Shown: in pieces, positions 31,066 to 39,323 of the stretch
Numbering within the stretch: the stretch's first letter is position 1
Layout: each line of letters starts with the position of its first letter
From: Streptomyces sp. DH5
Lineage (GTDB): Bacteria; Actinomycetota; Actinomycetes; Streptomycetales; Streptomycetaceae
Length of the DNA: 64,000 nucleotides
Direction of reading: 5' to 3'
NCBI RefSeq assembly: GCF_020873915.1
Contig: NZ_JAHWGP010000028.1
Span: 41,188 to 105,187, forward strand
Position numbers and translations under genes: made by a program
Notes under the pieces: model-generated
Database searches by the model: none
What the model was told of the DNA's origin: nothing
The model's input: only the letters and a program-made list of their open reading frames with translations

Positions 31066-31269
31066 GTGCGCGACACCGGCGACAGCGTGGTCTGCGAGGT
31101 CGACCGGGTCGAACGCGACGAGGCCGGCTTCACCGTCACCCTCGTCCGGCCGAGCCCGGTGCCCTTCACCGGGCTGCTGCCCACCGGGCCGACCCGGACG
31201 GTGCTCCGGGTCGACGGACAGCGCGTGGAGGTGTCGGTGGTGCGCCCCTACTTCGGCAGTACGGGATAG
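31066..31269 (+). CDS. Short unknown protein, possibly a gene remnant
   Basis: A 67-residue frame with strong coding bias (nearly every third base G or C), reading VRDTGDSVVCEVDRVERDEA at its N-terminus and ending VSVVRPYFGSTG. The bias extends back to about 31043 (RDGTGAVR) without a stop, but no start with a good ribosome site is seen, so this may be the 3' part of a once longer gene. Its last 22 bp overlap the end of cseC. No recognised family. Confidence 0.45.
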   Translation: MRDTGDSVVCEVDRVERDEAGFTVTLVRPSPVPFTGLLPTGPTRTVLRVDGQRVEVSVVRPYFGSTG

Positions 31270-32591
31270 CTCCCGGTGTTCGTCGGCGCGTGCTCCGGCA
31301 GCCACAGCACGGCGACCGCGCCCTCGGCGGGCACGCCCTCCGCGGCCCCCGCCGGCCGTACGTTGCGGAAGGTCAGCCGCGCGCCGAGCACCCGGGCCTG
31401 ACCGGCCGCGATGGTCAGGCCCAGGCCGTGGCCGCGGCCCGCGCGGTCCGTGCTGCCGGTGCGGAAGCGGCTCGGCCCTTCGGCGAGCAGGGCCTCGGGG
31501 AAGCCGGGCCCGTGGTCGCGGACCCGGATGACCCGGCCCTCGACGGTGACCTCGACCGGCGGCCTGCCGTGCCGGGCGGCGTTGGCCAGCAGGTTGAACA
31601 GCACCCGCTCCAGGCGCCGGGGATCGGTGGTGACCTCCGACTCGTGCACCACGCGCACGGCGGCGCCGGGATCCTTCGCCGCGACCCGCCGGGCGACGAA
31701 CTCGCCGAGCAGGACGTCCTGCAGCTCCGCCCGTTCGGACGCGCTGTCCAGCCGGGCCACCTCCAGGACGTCCTCCACGAGGGTGCGCATCGCCTTGGCC
31801 CGGTCCAGGACCAGCTCCGTCGGACGGCCGGGCGGCAGCAGCTCGGCCGCCGTCAGCAGACCGGTCACCGGTGTGCGCAGCTCGTGCGCGATGTCGGCGG
31901 TGACCCGGCGCTCGGCCTCCAGCCGCTGCCGCAGCGCGTCCGCCATGGCGTCCACCGCGCTGGCCAGGTCGTCGGTCTCGTCCCGGACCACCCCGCCGAT
32001 GGCCTCCCGCACCCGGACGTCCGTCTCGCCCTTGGCGACCCGGTTGGCGGCGCTGGCCGCCTTGCGCAGCCGCCGCGACAGGTGCCCGCCCACGAGCACC
32101 CCGAGCGCGCTGCCGCCCAGCACCACCGCGATGGAGCCGATCACCAGGGCCTGGTCGAGATCCTCGAGGATGTCCGCGCTGCGGTCGGTGAATCCGGAGT
32201 GAAGGGACATCACGTGCCCGTTCTTGAGCGGCACGGCCGCCCAGATGTCCGGCGCCCCGCTCCGGTCCGCCACGTAGGTCGCCCGCCGTCCCGCCTCGAC
32301 CTTCTCCCGCAGCTCCGCCGGCAGCTGGGGATCGTCGATCTTGGTGTTGGGGAAGTTCAGCCGCCCCGACAGCTCGTAGTTGCGCTGGGCGATCATGACG
32401 CGCTCGTCGGCCAGGTCGCGCGCGTTGTCCAGCATCGACACCCGCGCCGCGTTGTGCACCACCAGGCTCAGCACGAGCGCCACCAGCGCCCCCACCACGG
32501 CGATGGCCGCACTGAGCTTCCACCGCAGCCCCGCACCGATACCCGCCCGCCGGACACACGCCGTCACCAGGCGCCCCGCATACCCCCGCAT
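31248..32591 (-). CDS. cseC: Sensor histidine kinase CseC of the SigE system
   Basis: A 447-aa kinase of the OmpR-associated class. Membrane helices at about residues 26-46 and 148-168 flank an extracytoplasmic loop of about 100 residues; a HAMP region follows, then DIAHELRTPVTG with His236, and HATPase boxes NLLANAARHG, RVRDHGPGFP and GRGHGLGLTIA. In S. coelicolor CseC senses cell-envelope damage (for example by vancomycin-type antibiotics) and activates CseB, which turns on sigE. It lies 8 nt after cseB, in the sigE-cseA-cseB-cseC order. Confidence 0.95.
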   Translation of the reverse strand: MRGYAGRLVTACVRRAGIGAGLRWKLSAAIAVVGALVALVLSLVVHNAARVSMLDNARDLADERVMIAQRNYELSGRLNFPNTKIDDPQLPAELREKVEAGRRATYVADRSGAPDIWAAVPLKNGHVMSLHSGFTDRSADILEDLDQALVIGSIAVVLGGSALGVLVGGHLSRRLRKAASAANRVAKGETDVRVREAIGGVVRDETDDLASAVDAMADALRQRLEAERRVTADIAHELRTPVTGLLTAAELLPPGRPTELVLDRAKAMRTLVEDVLEVARLDSASERAELQDVLLGEFVARRVAAKDPGAAVRVVHESEVTTDPRRLERVLFNLLANAARHGRPPVEVTVEGRVIRVRDHGPGFPEALLAEGPSRFRTGSTDRAGRGHGLGLTIAAGQARVLGARLTFRNVRPAGAAEGVPAEGAVAVLWLPEHAPTNTGSYPVLPK

Positions 32592-32599
32592 CCGCTCAC

Positions 32600-33298
32600 T
32601 CAGGCCTTCAACTTGTAACCGAAGCCACGGACCGTCTCGATGCGGTCCTGGCCGATCTTCGTACGCAGCCGCTGCACATGGACGTCGACGACCCGCGTGT
32701 CACCGCCCCAGCCGTACTCCCACACCCGCTCGAGCAGTTTGTCGCGGGAGAGGACCGTGCCCGGTGCGGCGGAGAACTCCAGCAGCAGCCGCATCTCGGT
32801 CGGCGTCAGGGCCACCTGCCGCCCGGCCCTGCGCACCTCCATGCCCTCGGTGTCGATCTCCAGCTCGCCGAAGGACAGCACGCCCCCCTCGTCCGGGGCG
32901 GCCTGCCCCTGACCGCCGCTCTCCGCCCGCCCGAAGCGGCGCAGCACCGCGCGGATGCGGGCCAGCAGCACGGCCCCGTCGAACGGCTTGGTCACGTAGT
33001 CGTCGGCGCCCGCCTCCAGACCCAGCACCACGTCGATGGCGTCGGCCCGGGCCGACAGCATGATCACCGGGACCATCGACTCGTCCCGGATGCGCCGGCA
33101 CAGGCTGACCCCGTCGAGCCCGGGCACCATGACGTCGAGGAGGGCGATGTCCGGCCGGTCGGCGCGGAACGCCTCCAGGCCCGCCAGCCCGTCGGGCTTC
33201 GCGGTCACGGCGAAGCCGTCCCGCTCCAGGGCGAGCTGGGTGGCCTCGCGGATGACGTCGTCGTCCTCGACGAACAGGACGTGGGTCTGGTCTGCCAT
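32600..33298 (-). CDS. cseB: Response regulator CseB
   Basis: A 232-aa OmpR/PhoB-type regulator. Receiver: acidic cluster EDDD at 11-14, phosphoacceptor Asp55 in IALLDVMVPGLDG, conserved Lys in DDYVTKPF. The winged-helix output domain ends RLRTKIGQDRIETVRGFGYK. It is phosphorylated by CseC and activates the sigE promoter. It follows cseA with a gap of 167 nt, the widest gap inside this operon, where I see no gene. Confidence 0.96.
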   Translation of the reverse strand: MADQTHVLFVEDDDVIREATQLALERDGFAVTAKPDGLAGLEAFRADRPDIALLDVMVPGLDGVSLCRRIRDESMVPVIMLSARADAIDVVLGLEAGADDYVTKPFDGAVLLARIRAVLRRFGRAESGGQGQAAPDEGGVLSFGELEIDTEGMEVRRAGRQVALTPTEMRLLLEFSAAPGTVLSRDKLLERVWEYGWGGDTRVVDVHVQRLRTKIGQDRIETVRGFGYKLKA

Positions 33299-33465
33299 CC
33301 CGGTGCTCTCAGTCCTCGTGTGGTCTCGGGTCGGTGCCGGCGGCGGTCTCCTCGGCCGGTCCCGGGGCGTTCCCCCGGCCCACCTCAGGGACGCGTGAGC
33401 CGCGCGGAGGGTTCATCCCTTCATCGGCCGGGACGGCCCCGCCGGTTCGGGGAATGGGCCGAGTC

Positions 33466-34116
33466 TCAGATGTCGGGCGCGGGAGAGGGCTGCGGACCGG
33501 CCACCTGCCCGTAGTCGTTGTGCGTGCGGTACTCCTCGTCGAAGCCGCCCGACGCCCACCGGTAGGTGATCACGTTCTCGCCGGAGGGGCTCGACACCGG
33601 GTCGCCGCGGTCGTACACCTGCTTGGTCACCACCAGGTCCCCGCGGTCGATCTCCGCGTACACCGGGGGTTCCTCGGCGGTGAACACGTTGACGTACGAA
33701 CCGCCCTGCTCGCGGTACACGTACGAGCCGACGCCCACCGCGTCGCCGCAGGTCAGCACGTTGACCACGACGTCGTCGACGGCTCCGCCGGTGAGGTCGC
33801 CGTAGCTCACGTCGACGGGGTACTCGTCGCCGACGCACGGTTCGAGCTCCCGCTTGACGTCCGTGGAGACCGCAGGGTCCGCCTTGACCAGCCGGACCGG
33901 ATCGACACGGTCCGGGGTCCGCGAGGGCGAGACCGACGGCGCGGCCACGCTCGCCACGGACTCGGCGCGCGCCGGGCCCTCGTCCCGGGCACCGGTACCG
34001 CCCGTGCCGCAGCCGCCGGTGAACAGCACGACGGCGGCGAGCACGGCCGTGGCCGTGATCACCGCCCGGGTGGTGGTGCGGGACCGCGTGGGCTCCGCGC
34101 CGGTCAGGCCGCGCAA
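33466..34116 (-). CDS. cseA: Lipoprotein CseA
   Basis: A 216-aa lipoprotein. Signal sequence RAVITATAVLAAVVLFTGGC ends in a lipobox (FTGGC), so Cys36 is lipidated. The exported part has DPVRLVKADPAVSTDVKREL and a beta-rich region with two further Cys residues (PCVGDEY and VLTCGDAV) that could form a disulfide. In S. coelicolor CseA damps SigE activation. The predicted start is TTG at 34116, overlapping the sigE end by 13 nt with GAGGAG at 8 nt; an internal GTG before the signal helix is the alternative. Confidence 0.9.
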   Translation of the reverse strand: MRGLTGAEPTRSRTTTRAVITATAVLAAVVLFTGGCGTGGTGARDEGPARAESVASVAAPSVSPSRTPDRVDPVRLVKADPAVSTDVKRELEPCVGDEYPVDVSYGDLTGGAVDDVVVNVLTCGDAVGVGSYVYREQGGSYVNVFTAEEPPVYAEIDRGDLVVTKQVYDRGDPVSSPSGENVITYRWASGGFDEEYRTHNDYGQVAGPQPSPAPDI

Positions 34117-34643
34117 CGCTCCCGCTCCTCACGCTCCAGCGCGCGTGCGTCCAGCTCACGCGCCTGAAGCTCCTCACGGAGCCGGGCGAGCGCCCGGTGC
34201 AGCGTGCTCTTGACCGTTCCGGCCGACATGCCGAGGGCGGCGGCCGTCTCGTCCGTGGACATCTGCTCCCAGTGTCGCAGCACGACGACACTGCGCTGCT
34301 TCGGGGCGAGCACCTTCAGCACGTCCATCAGCAGCGCGCGGTCCGCGTGCTGCTCGGTGGCGTCGTCCACGCAGGACTCCGGGAGCTGCTCGGTGGGCAC
34401 CTCCTCCAGCTTGCGCGCCCGCCACCACTCCGTCCGCGTGTTGATCATGACCCGGCGCAGGTAGGCGTCGGCCAGCCGCTTGTCCTCGATGGTCTCCCAG
34501 CGGCCGTACGTCCGAGCCAGCGCGGTCTGCAGCAGGTCCTGCGCGTCCACGGGGTCGGGGACCAGACGGCGGGCGCTGCGCAGCAGCGCGTCCTGCCGGG
34601 TGCGCACGTACTCCTCGAACTCGAGCACCTCGCCCTGCGCCAT
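34104..34643 (-). CDS. sigE: ECF sigma factor SigE
   Basis: A 179-aa ECF sigma factor of the SigE type. Region 2 shows YVRTRQDALLRSARRLV and DAQDLLQTALARTYGRW; region 4 has LAPKQRSVVVLRHWEQMSTD and SAGTVKSTLHRALARLREEL as the helix-turn-helix. It directs RNA polymerase to cell-envelope stress genes. Unlike many ECF factors it has no anti-sigma gene: control is through CseB/CseC acting on its promoter, which would lie in 34644-34976. MAQGEVLEFEEY at ATG 34643 is the usual start. Confidence 0.96.
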   Translation of the reverse strand: MAQGEVLEFEEYVRTRQDALLRSARRLVPDPVDAQDLLQTALARTYGRWETIEDKRLADAYLRRVMINTRTEWWRARKLEEVPTEQLPESCVDDATEQHADRALLMDVLKVLAPKQRSVVVLRHWEQMSTDETAAALGMSAGTVKSTLHRALARLREELQARELDARALEREERERCAA

Positions 34644-34976
34644 GCTGTACCGCCTTCCGCTCCCCGTTCCGGCCCGCTCGCGCGAGTCGGCCGTACCGCC
34701 TGTGTTCCTCGGCCGTCGTGCTCTCGCCGAGCACGTGACCGAAGGTACGGAGGCGTTGTCACGGCACTGTCCGAAGCAGCTTGCGGGCAGCCCTCGGCTG
34801 TCCGTCGGTTGTGTAACGGAAGCAGAAAGGGGGCGAAGCGGATGGCCGTTCGATGCGGGTACAGGACGATACGGCCGGTTCGCGGCGCCGTCGCGGTGGT
34901 GACGGAGGAACTGGTGGGGCGGATGGGGCCGCTGGGGCGGCACGGGTGGGCGCGGCGAGGGCCAGGGACGGCCGGG
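34644..34976. other. sigE upstream region, no gene seen
   Basis: 333 bp between the starts of sigE and the 3' end of mutY, both leftward. It should hold the CseB-controlled sigE promoter; on the lower strand TACCTT at about 34744-34749 is a possible -10, but no -35 is convincing. The mutY-proximal half is GC-rich, with no obvious terminator. Confidence 0.45.
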
Positions 34977-35912
34977 TCAGGTCATCGGGAGCCGGTACAG
35001 GCCGCCCGGCAGCGGTTCCACCAGCCCGTCGGCGACCAGACCGTCCAGCGCGCGGGCACGCTGCACCGGTTCGTGCCACACCCGGTCCAGCACGGCCTGC
35101 GGCACGGGTCCGTGCGCCTCCCGCAGCACGGCGAGCAGTCGCCCGCGGACCTGGCGGTCCGTGCCCGCGTACGTCTGGCCCCGGCGCGGCGGGCCGTCGT
35201 GGGCCGGCTTGCCCGCCAGCCGCCAGGCACACTGCGCGGCGATCGGACAGCGCTGGCACGACTCGTTCTTCGCGGTGCACACCAGCGCGCCCAGCTCCAT
35301 GGAGGCGGCGGCCCACCGCGCGGCGGTGGCGGCGTCCTCGGGCAGCAGGGTCCGGGCGAGCCGGCGCTCGGCGGCGGTGGTGGCGTTCGGCGGGTACTGC
35401 GTACCGGTGACCGCGCGGGCGAACACCCGGCGGACGTTGGTGTCCAGCACCGCGTGCCGCTGCCCGTAGGCGAACGACGCCACGGCCGCGGCCGTGTACT
35501 CGCCGATGCCGGGCAGCGCCAGCAGCTGGGCGTGGTCCGCCGGTACGTCGCCGCCGTGCCGTTCCGTTATGGCGACGGCGGCGCCATGCAGGCGGAGCGC
35601 GCGGCGCGGGTAGCCGAGCCGGCCCCAGGCGCGGACCGCCTCGCCGGGTGCCTCCGCCGCGAGGTCGGCGGGGCGCGGCCAGCGGGCGAGCCACTGTTCG
35701 TAGACGGGCAGGACGCGGTTCACCGGGGTCTGCTGGAGCATGAACTCACTGACCATCACCCCCCACGCGCCGGCCTCCGGGCGCCGCCACGGAAGGTCCC
35801 GGGCGTGCTCGTCGAACCAGTCGATGACGGGGGAGTGCAGGGGCTCACCGGGAGCATGCTCGGACGCGGAATCGGCGGTGCCGCCGTGCGGGGGCTTCGT
35901 TGGAGCAGTCAT
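34977..35912 (-). CDS. mutY: A/G-specific adenine glycosylase
   Basis: DNA repair glycosylase removing adenine opposite 8-oxoguanine. The product has 311 aa. FMLQQTPVNRVLPVYEQWL is the N-terminal helix with the conserved LQQT; LLALPGIGEYTAAAVASFAY is the helix-hairpin-helix; a 4Fe-4S cluster is predicted from CTAKNESCQRCPIAAQC (C-x6-C-x2-C-x5-C). The region after the cluster is about 95 residues and lacks a clear NUDIX-like 8-oxoG recognition domain, as is usual in Streptomyces MutY. ATG at 35912 is used. Confidence 0.94.
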   Translation of the reverse strand: MTAPTKPPHGGTADSASEHAPGEPLHSPVIDWFDEHARDLPWRRPEAGAWGVMVSEFMLQQTPVNRVLPVYEQWLARWPRPADLAAEAPGEAVRAWGRLGYPRRALRLHGAAVAITERHGGDVPADHAQLLALPGIGEYTAAAVASFAYGQRHAVLDTNVRRVFARAVTGTQYPPNATTAAERRLARTLLPEDAATAARWAAASMELGALVCTAKNESCQRCPIAAQCAWRLAGKPAHDGPPRRGQTYAGTDRQVRGRLLAVLREAHGPVPQAVLDRVWHEPVQRARALDGLVADGLVEPLPGGLYRLPMT

Positions 35913-36234
35913 GACGTCACCGATCCTGCCACGCCGGGCCCGGTCTCCGGGGGAGGCCCACGGCCGGGCGGGCGTGGCATCCGCACGAGCGCCGGCCGCT
36001 CCACCGCGCGACGGTCACGACGGCGGGCCGCGGCCGGCTCTCTCGTCCCCGCCGCCCTTTTCCTTCCCGTTCCCGGGGTCTCCGCCCCGGTCCCCTTGGC
36101 GACCGGGGCGGAGACCCCGGACTCCTTGGCGCCGTCCGCGCCTGGACCGCTCGGTGCCGCAGGACCCCGAGGGGGACCGAGTACCTGACGATCGGCAGCA
36201 GTGGGGCCCCCTCGTCCGCTTGTAGCGTCGGGCC
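35913..36234. other. Divergent spacer mutY / sensor kinase
   Basis: 322 bp without a credible gene. Apart from the long inverted repeat at 36073-36120 it is GC-rich. Open frames through it have no ribosome site. Confidence 0.5.
36073..36120. repeat. 20-bp perfect inverted repeat (hairpin) between divergent genes
   Basis: CCGGGGTCTCCGCCCCGGTC at 36073-36092 is exactly complementary to 36101-36120, with an 8-nt loop CCCTTGGC. The fold would be a very stable GC hairpin. It sits between two gene starts, not gene ends, and has no T-run. It could be an orphan terminator blocking upstream read-through. Confidence 0.8.
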
Positions 36235-37824
36235 ATGGACCGTGCCCGTGCCCGTCTCGTCGTGCTCGGCAGGGGATGCCTGCTCTGGGCGGCTCTCGTC
36301 CTGCCGGCGCTCCTTGCCCACCGGCTCGGGGTCGAGGAGCCGCATCCGCTCCCGCAGCAGATCGCCGGACCGGCCGCACTCGCCGCCGCCACCGCGGTGG
36401 CACGTCGCGGCCCCCTCGCCGCCTTCGGACTGACGGCCGCCCTGGGCCTGGCCTGGACCCCGGCGCTGTTCAGCCTCTCCTACGGTCCCGCGCTCGCCGT
36501 GTTCGCCCTGCTGCTCGGTCTGCGGGCGGCCCGTACCGGCCCCGCCGTGCTCTGCTTCGCCGCGGTGGGCTGCGCCGGAACCGTGAAGGTCGTGTGGGCG
36601 GGCCCCGATCCGGTCCCCCCGTGGCTGGTGCTGACCGGCACCCTCCTCTTCGGCTGCGTCTTCCCCTGGCTCGGCGGGCGTTACTGGAGACAGAACCGTG
36701 AGCTCACCGCCGCGGGATGGCTGCGTGCGGCCCGGCTGGAGGAGCAGCAGCGCCTGACCGAGGAGCGCGCCCGGCTGCGCGAACGGGCCAGGATCGCCCA
36801 GGACATGCACGACTCGCTGGGACACGAGCTGAGCCTGATCGCCCTGCGCGCGGGCGCCCTCCAGGTCGCCGCCGACCTTCCCGGCCACCACCGCGCCGCC
36901 GTCGCCGACCTGCGCGCGGCGGCCGCGGACGCCACGGACCGGCTGCACCGCATCATCGGGGTCCTGCGGGAGGAGGACGACGAACCCGTACCGCTCGCCC
37001 CCGCCGGTGAGAACGTCGAGCAACTCGTCGCCCGCGCCGCCGAGTCCGGCCTCCCCGTGCACTGGGACGGCGGCGCACGGAGCACGGCCGTCCCCCCTGG
37101 CGGCGTCGCCGAGCGGCTGTTGCACCGGGTGACCAGGGAGGCGCTGACCAACGCGGCACGGCACGCACCGGGTGCGGCGGTCGTCGTGGGGGTGACGGGG
37201 GACGAGGGCCGGGGGACGACCGTCACCGTCACCAACGGAGCGCCGCGGCAGCGAAGTCGTCCGGCTCCGGGCGGCGGTTCGGGTCTGTCCGGGTTGCGTG
37301 CCGCCGTCACCGCGGTCGGCGGCACCCTCGAGGCGGGGCCCCACGGCGACGGGTACCGGGTCAGGGCACATGTGCCGGCGCAGGAGTCCGTCACCGCCCG
37401 GCCGCCGCGTCCGCCGTCCGCGCCCTTCACCCGCGCCCGGCGCCGTGTCGCCGTGGGGCTCGCCGTCGCCGCCTCGGCGGGTGTCGTCCTGGTCGGTTCG
37501 GGCGTCGGCTGGTACGCGTACACCGAGACGCACGCGGTGCTGGAGCCGGCCGCCTACGCGGGACTGCGTCCCGGCATCCCCCTCGCGGACCTCGCGCCGG
37601 TGCTGCCGGACCGGCACGTCCAGGACCCGCCGGCCGACCGCGCGCCCGCGCCGCCCGCGGGCACGGACTGCCGCTACTACCGTGCCAGTGGCGAACTCTT
37701 CGTCTCCGTCGACCACTTCCGGCTCTGCTTCGACGACGAAGGCCGCCTGGCCGCCAAGAACGTGATCCCGCGCGTCGGCCCGCCCGGCCGGGGCGGGGAC
37801 GAGCACGAGGAGTTCCCACAGTGA
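36235..37824 (+). CDS. Sensor histidine kinase with C-terminal membrane helix and exported tail
   Basis: A 529-aa HisKA_3-type kinase. N-terminal membrane helices fill residues 10-148; the phosphoacceptor is His192 in RARIAQDMHDSLGHELSLIA; HATPase boxes are EALTNAARHAPG and SGLSGLRAAVTAVGG. Unusually, a further hydrophobic helix (about 406-427, VGLAVAASAGVVLVGSGVGW) follows the catalytic domain, then about 100 residues with two Cys (TDCRYYR, RLCFDDEG), which by the topology would face outside. Its TGA overlaps the GTG of the regulator gene. Confidence 0.92.
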   Translation: MDRARARLVVLGRGCLLWAALVLPALLAHRLGVEEPHPLPQQIAGPAALAAATAVARRGPLAAFGLTAALGLAWTPALFSLSYGPALAVFALLLGLRAARTGPAVLCFAAVGCAGTVKVVWAGPDPVPPWLVLTGTLLFGCVFPWLGGRYWRQNRELTAAGWLRAARLEEQQRLTEERARLRERARIAQDMHDSLGHELSLIALRAGALQVAADLPGHHRAAVADLRAAAADATDRLHRIIGVLREEDDEPVPLAPAGENVEQLVARAAESGLPVHWDGGARSTAVPPGGVAERLLHRVTREALTNAARHAPGAAVVVGVTGDEGRGTTVTVTNGAPRQRSRPAPGGGSGLSGLRAAVTAVGGTLEAGPHGDGYRVRAHVPAQESVTARPPRPPSAPFTRARRRVAVGLAVAASAGVVLVGSGVGWYAYTETHAVLEPAAYAGLRPGIPLADLAPVLPDRHVQDPPADRAPAPPAGTDCRYYRASGELFVSVDHFRLCFDDEGRLAAKNVIPRVGPPGRGGDEHEEFPQ

Positions 37825-38486
37825 TCAGGGTCCTGCTGGCCGACGACGAGGCGATGGTCCGTGCCGGGGTGCGCGCCATCCTGGGGAGCAGCGGCGAGAC
37901 GGAGGTGGTCGCCGAGGCGGGCGACGGGCGCGAAGCCGTCGAACTGGCCCGTGCGCACCGCCCCGACGTGGCGTTGCTGGACATCCGCATGCCGCGCCTG
38001 GACGGTCTCGCGGCGGCGGAGGAGATGGTCCGCACCGTCCCCGGCACGGCCGTCGCCATGCTCACCACGTTCTCCGAACGCGCCTATGTGGCACGCGCCC
38101 TCGGCGGCGGCGTCACCGGCTTCCTGCTGAAGTCCGGCGACCCCTACGAACTCATCGCGGGCGTCAGGGCGGTCGCCGGCGGGGCGGCCTTCCTCTCGCC
38201 CCAGGTGGCCCGCTACGTCATCGAGGGCCTCGGCGGTGCCGACGGAGGCGGGCGCCTCGCCCGGGAAGCCGAGGCGCGGGCGCGGGTGGCGGTGCTCAGC
38301 CCGCGCGAGCGCGAGGTGCTGGGACTGGTCGGGGCGGGGATGTCCAACCCGGAGATCGCCGCGCGGCTGCATCTGGTCGAAGGCACGGTGAAGGCGTACG
38401 TCAGTTCCGTCCTGGACCGGCTCGGTGTGCGCAATCGCGTTCAGGCGGCGATCGTCGCCCACGAGGCGGGACTGGTGGCGGCCTGA
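37821..38486 (+). CDS. Response regulator, NarL/LuxR family
   Basis: A 221-aa regulator. Receiver with Asp8-Asp9, phosphoacceptor Asp54 in VALLDIRMPRLDG, AMLTTF and FLLKSGDP; the LuxR HTH is LSPREREVLGLVGAGMSNPE and EGTVKAYVSSVLDRLGVRNR. The GTG start overlaps the kinase stop (GTGA), so both are made from one message. The kinase's C-terminal sensor-like tail is the likely input; the targets are unknown. Confidence 0.95.
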   Translation: MIRVLLADDEAMVRAGVRAILGSSGETEVVAEAGDGREAVELARAHRPDVALLDIRMPRLDGLAAAEEMVRTVPGTAVAMLTTFSERAYVARALGGGVTGFLLKSGDPYELIAGVRAVAGGAAFLSPQVARYVIEGLGGADGGGRLAREAEARARVAVLSPREREVLGLVGAGMSNPEIAARLHLVEGTVKAYVSSVLDRLGVRNRVQAAIVAHEAGLVAA

Positions 38487-38495
38487 CCCCCCCGC

Positions 38496-39149
38496 TCACC
38501 CACGCCGGTGTGTGGCGTGGGGCGGCACCGTGTGGGCGCCGGACCGGGGCCCTGGCCCGGCGAGCCACCGTGTGGCGGGCGCCGACGAGGCACGCATCGC
38601 CTCGGTGAGCCGGAGCGCGGGGCGCAGGCCGAGCCGTACGGCGATGAGCGCGGCCGCCGTGCCGAGCAGCAGCCCCGCCGCCACGTCGTGCGGATAGTGC
38701 ACGCCGACGAACACCCTGGAGAAGGCCATGAGCAGCGCCAGCGGGGCGGTCAGCCAGACGAGCGCGCGCCGCACCAGGACCAGCGTGAGGGCCGAAGCGC
38801 CCGCGATCGTGGCGTGGTTGCTGGGGAACGACCAGTCGCCGTGCGGCGGACATGCGGTGAGGGGCTCGGCGGCACCGGTGACCGCTCGGCACGGACGCTC
38901 TTGTGTGACAACGGACTTGAGTACTTCGCTGCACACGTACGCCGCTGCCGTGGCCACAGGTGCGAGGGCCGCGATCGCGAAGGCGCGGCTGCCCGCGTGT
39001 CTGGCCCGCCACCAGCCCGTGACGAACAGCGCTACGAACACCAGCAGTCCGGCCTCCGTCCCGATCTCGGCCGTCAGCCGGACCCAGGACGGGGTGTCCC
39101 GTGCGTAGTCGGTGATGTCGCGGTAGAGCCCGCTGTCCACGAAGTCCAT
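38496..39149 (-). CDS. PAP2-family membrane phosphatase
   Basis: A 217-aa membrane phosphatase. The three PAP2 signature motifs are in order: KSVVTQERPC, PSNHATIAG and SRVFVGVHYPHDV, with the catalytic His in the last two. Five membrane helices are evident. Substrates of the family include phosphatidic acid, phosphatidylglycerol phosphate and undecaprenyl diphosphate; which applies here is not visible. ATG at 39149 gives MDFVDSGLYRDI. Confidence 0.92.
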   Translation of the reverse strand: MDFVDSGLYRDITDYARDTPSWVRLTAEIGTEAGLLVFVALFVTGWWRARHAGSRAFAIAALAPVATAAAYVCSEVLKSVVTQERPCRAVTGAAEPLTACPPHGDWSFPSNHATIAGASALTLVLVRRALVWLTAPLALLMAFSRVFVGVHYPHDVAAGLLLGTAAALIAVRLGLRPALRLTEAMRASSAPATRWLAGPGPRSGAHTVPPHATHRRG

Positions 39150-39238
39150 GGTCACGGACGGTAGGTGAGCGGTGTGAACGGTCACACCCCGCGATCGTCG
39201 GGTGCCCCACCCGACGAAAGTCGGGGGTGCCGGGGCGG

Positions 39239-39261
39239 TTTCCGGAATGATGATCCGGAAA
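39239..39261. promoter_or_regulatory. Inverted repeat in the PAP2 / secreted protein divergent region
   Basis: TTTCCGGA-N7-TCCGGAAA, a perfect 8-bp inverted repeat, centred 101 bp from the PAP2 start and 74 bp from the rightward start. It is a plausible dimer-binding operator; no regulator is identified. Confidence 0.4.
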
Positions 39262-39323
39262 AGTTGTGAGTCGGGCGGCGGGTGGGACGAGCGAACGCGC
39301 CGATCTCTCGTAAGGTTTGCGCC

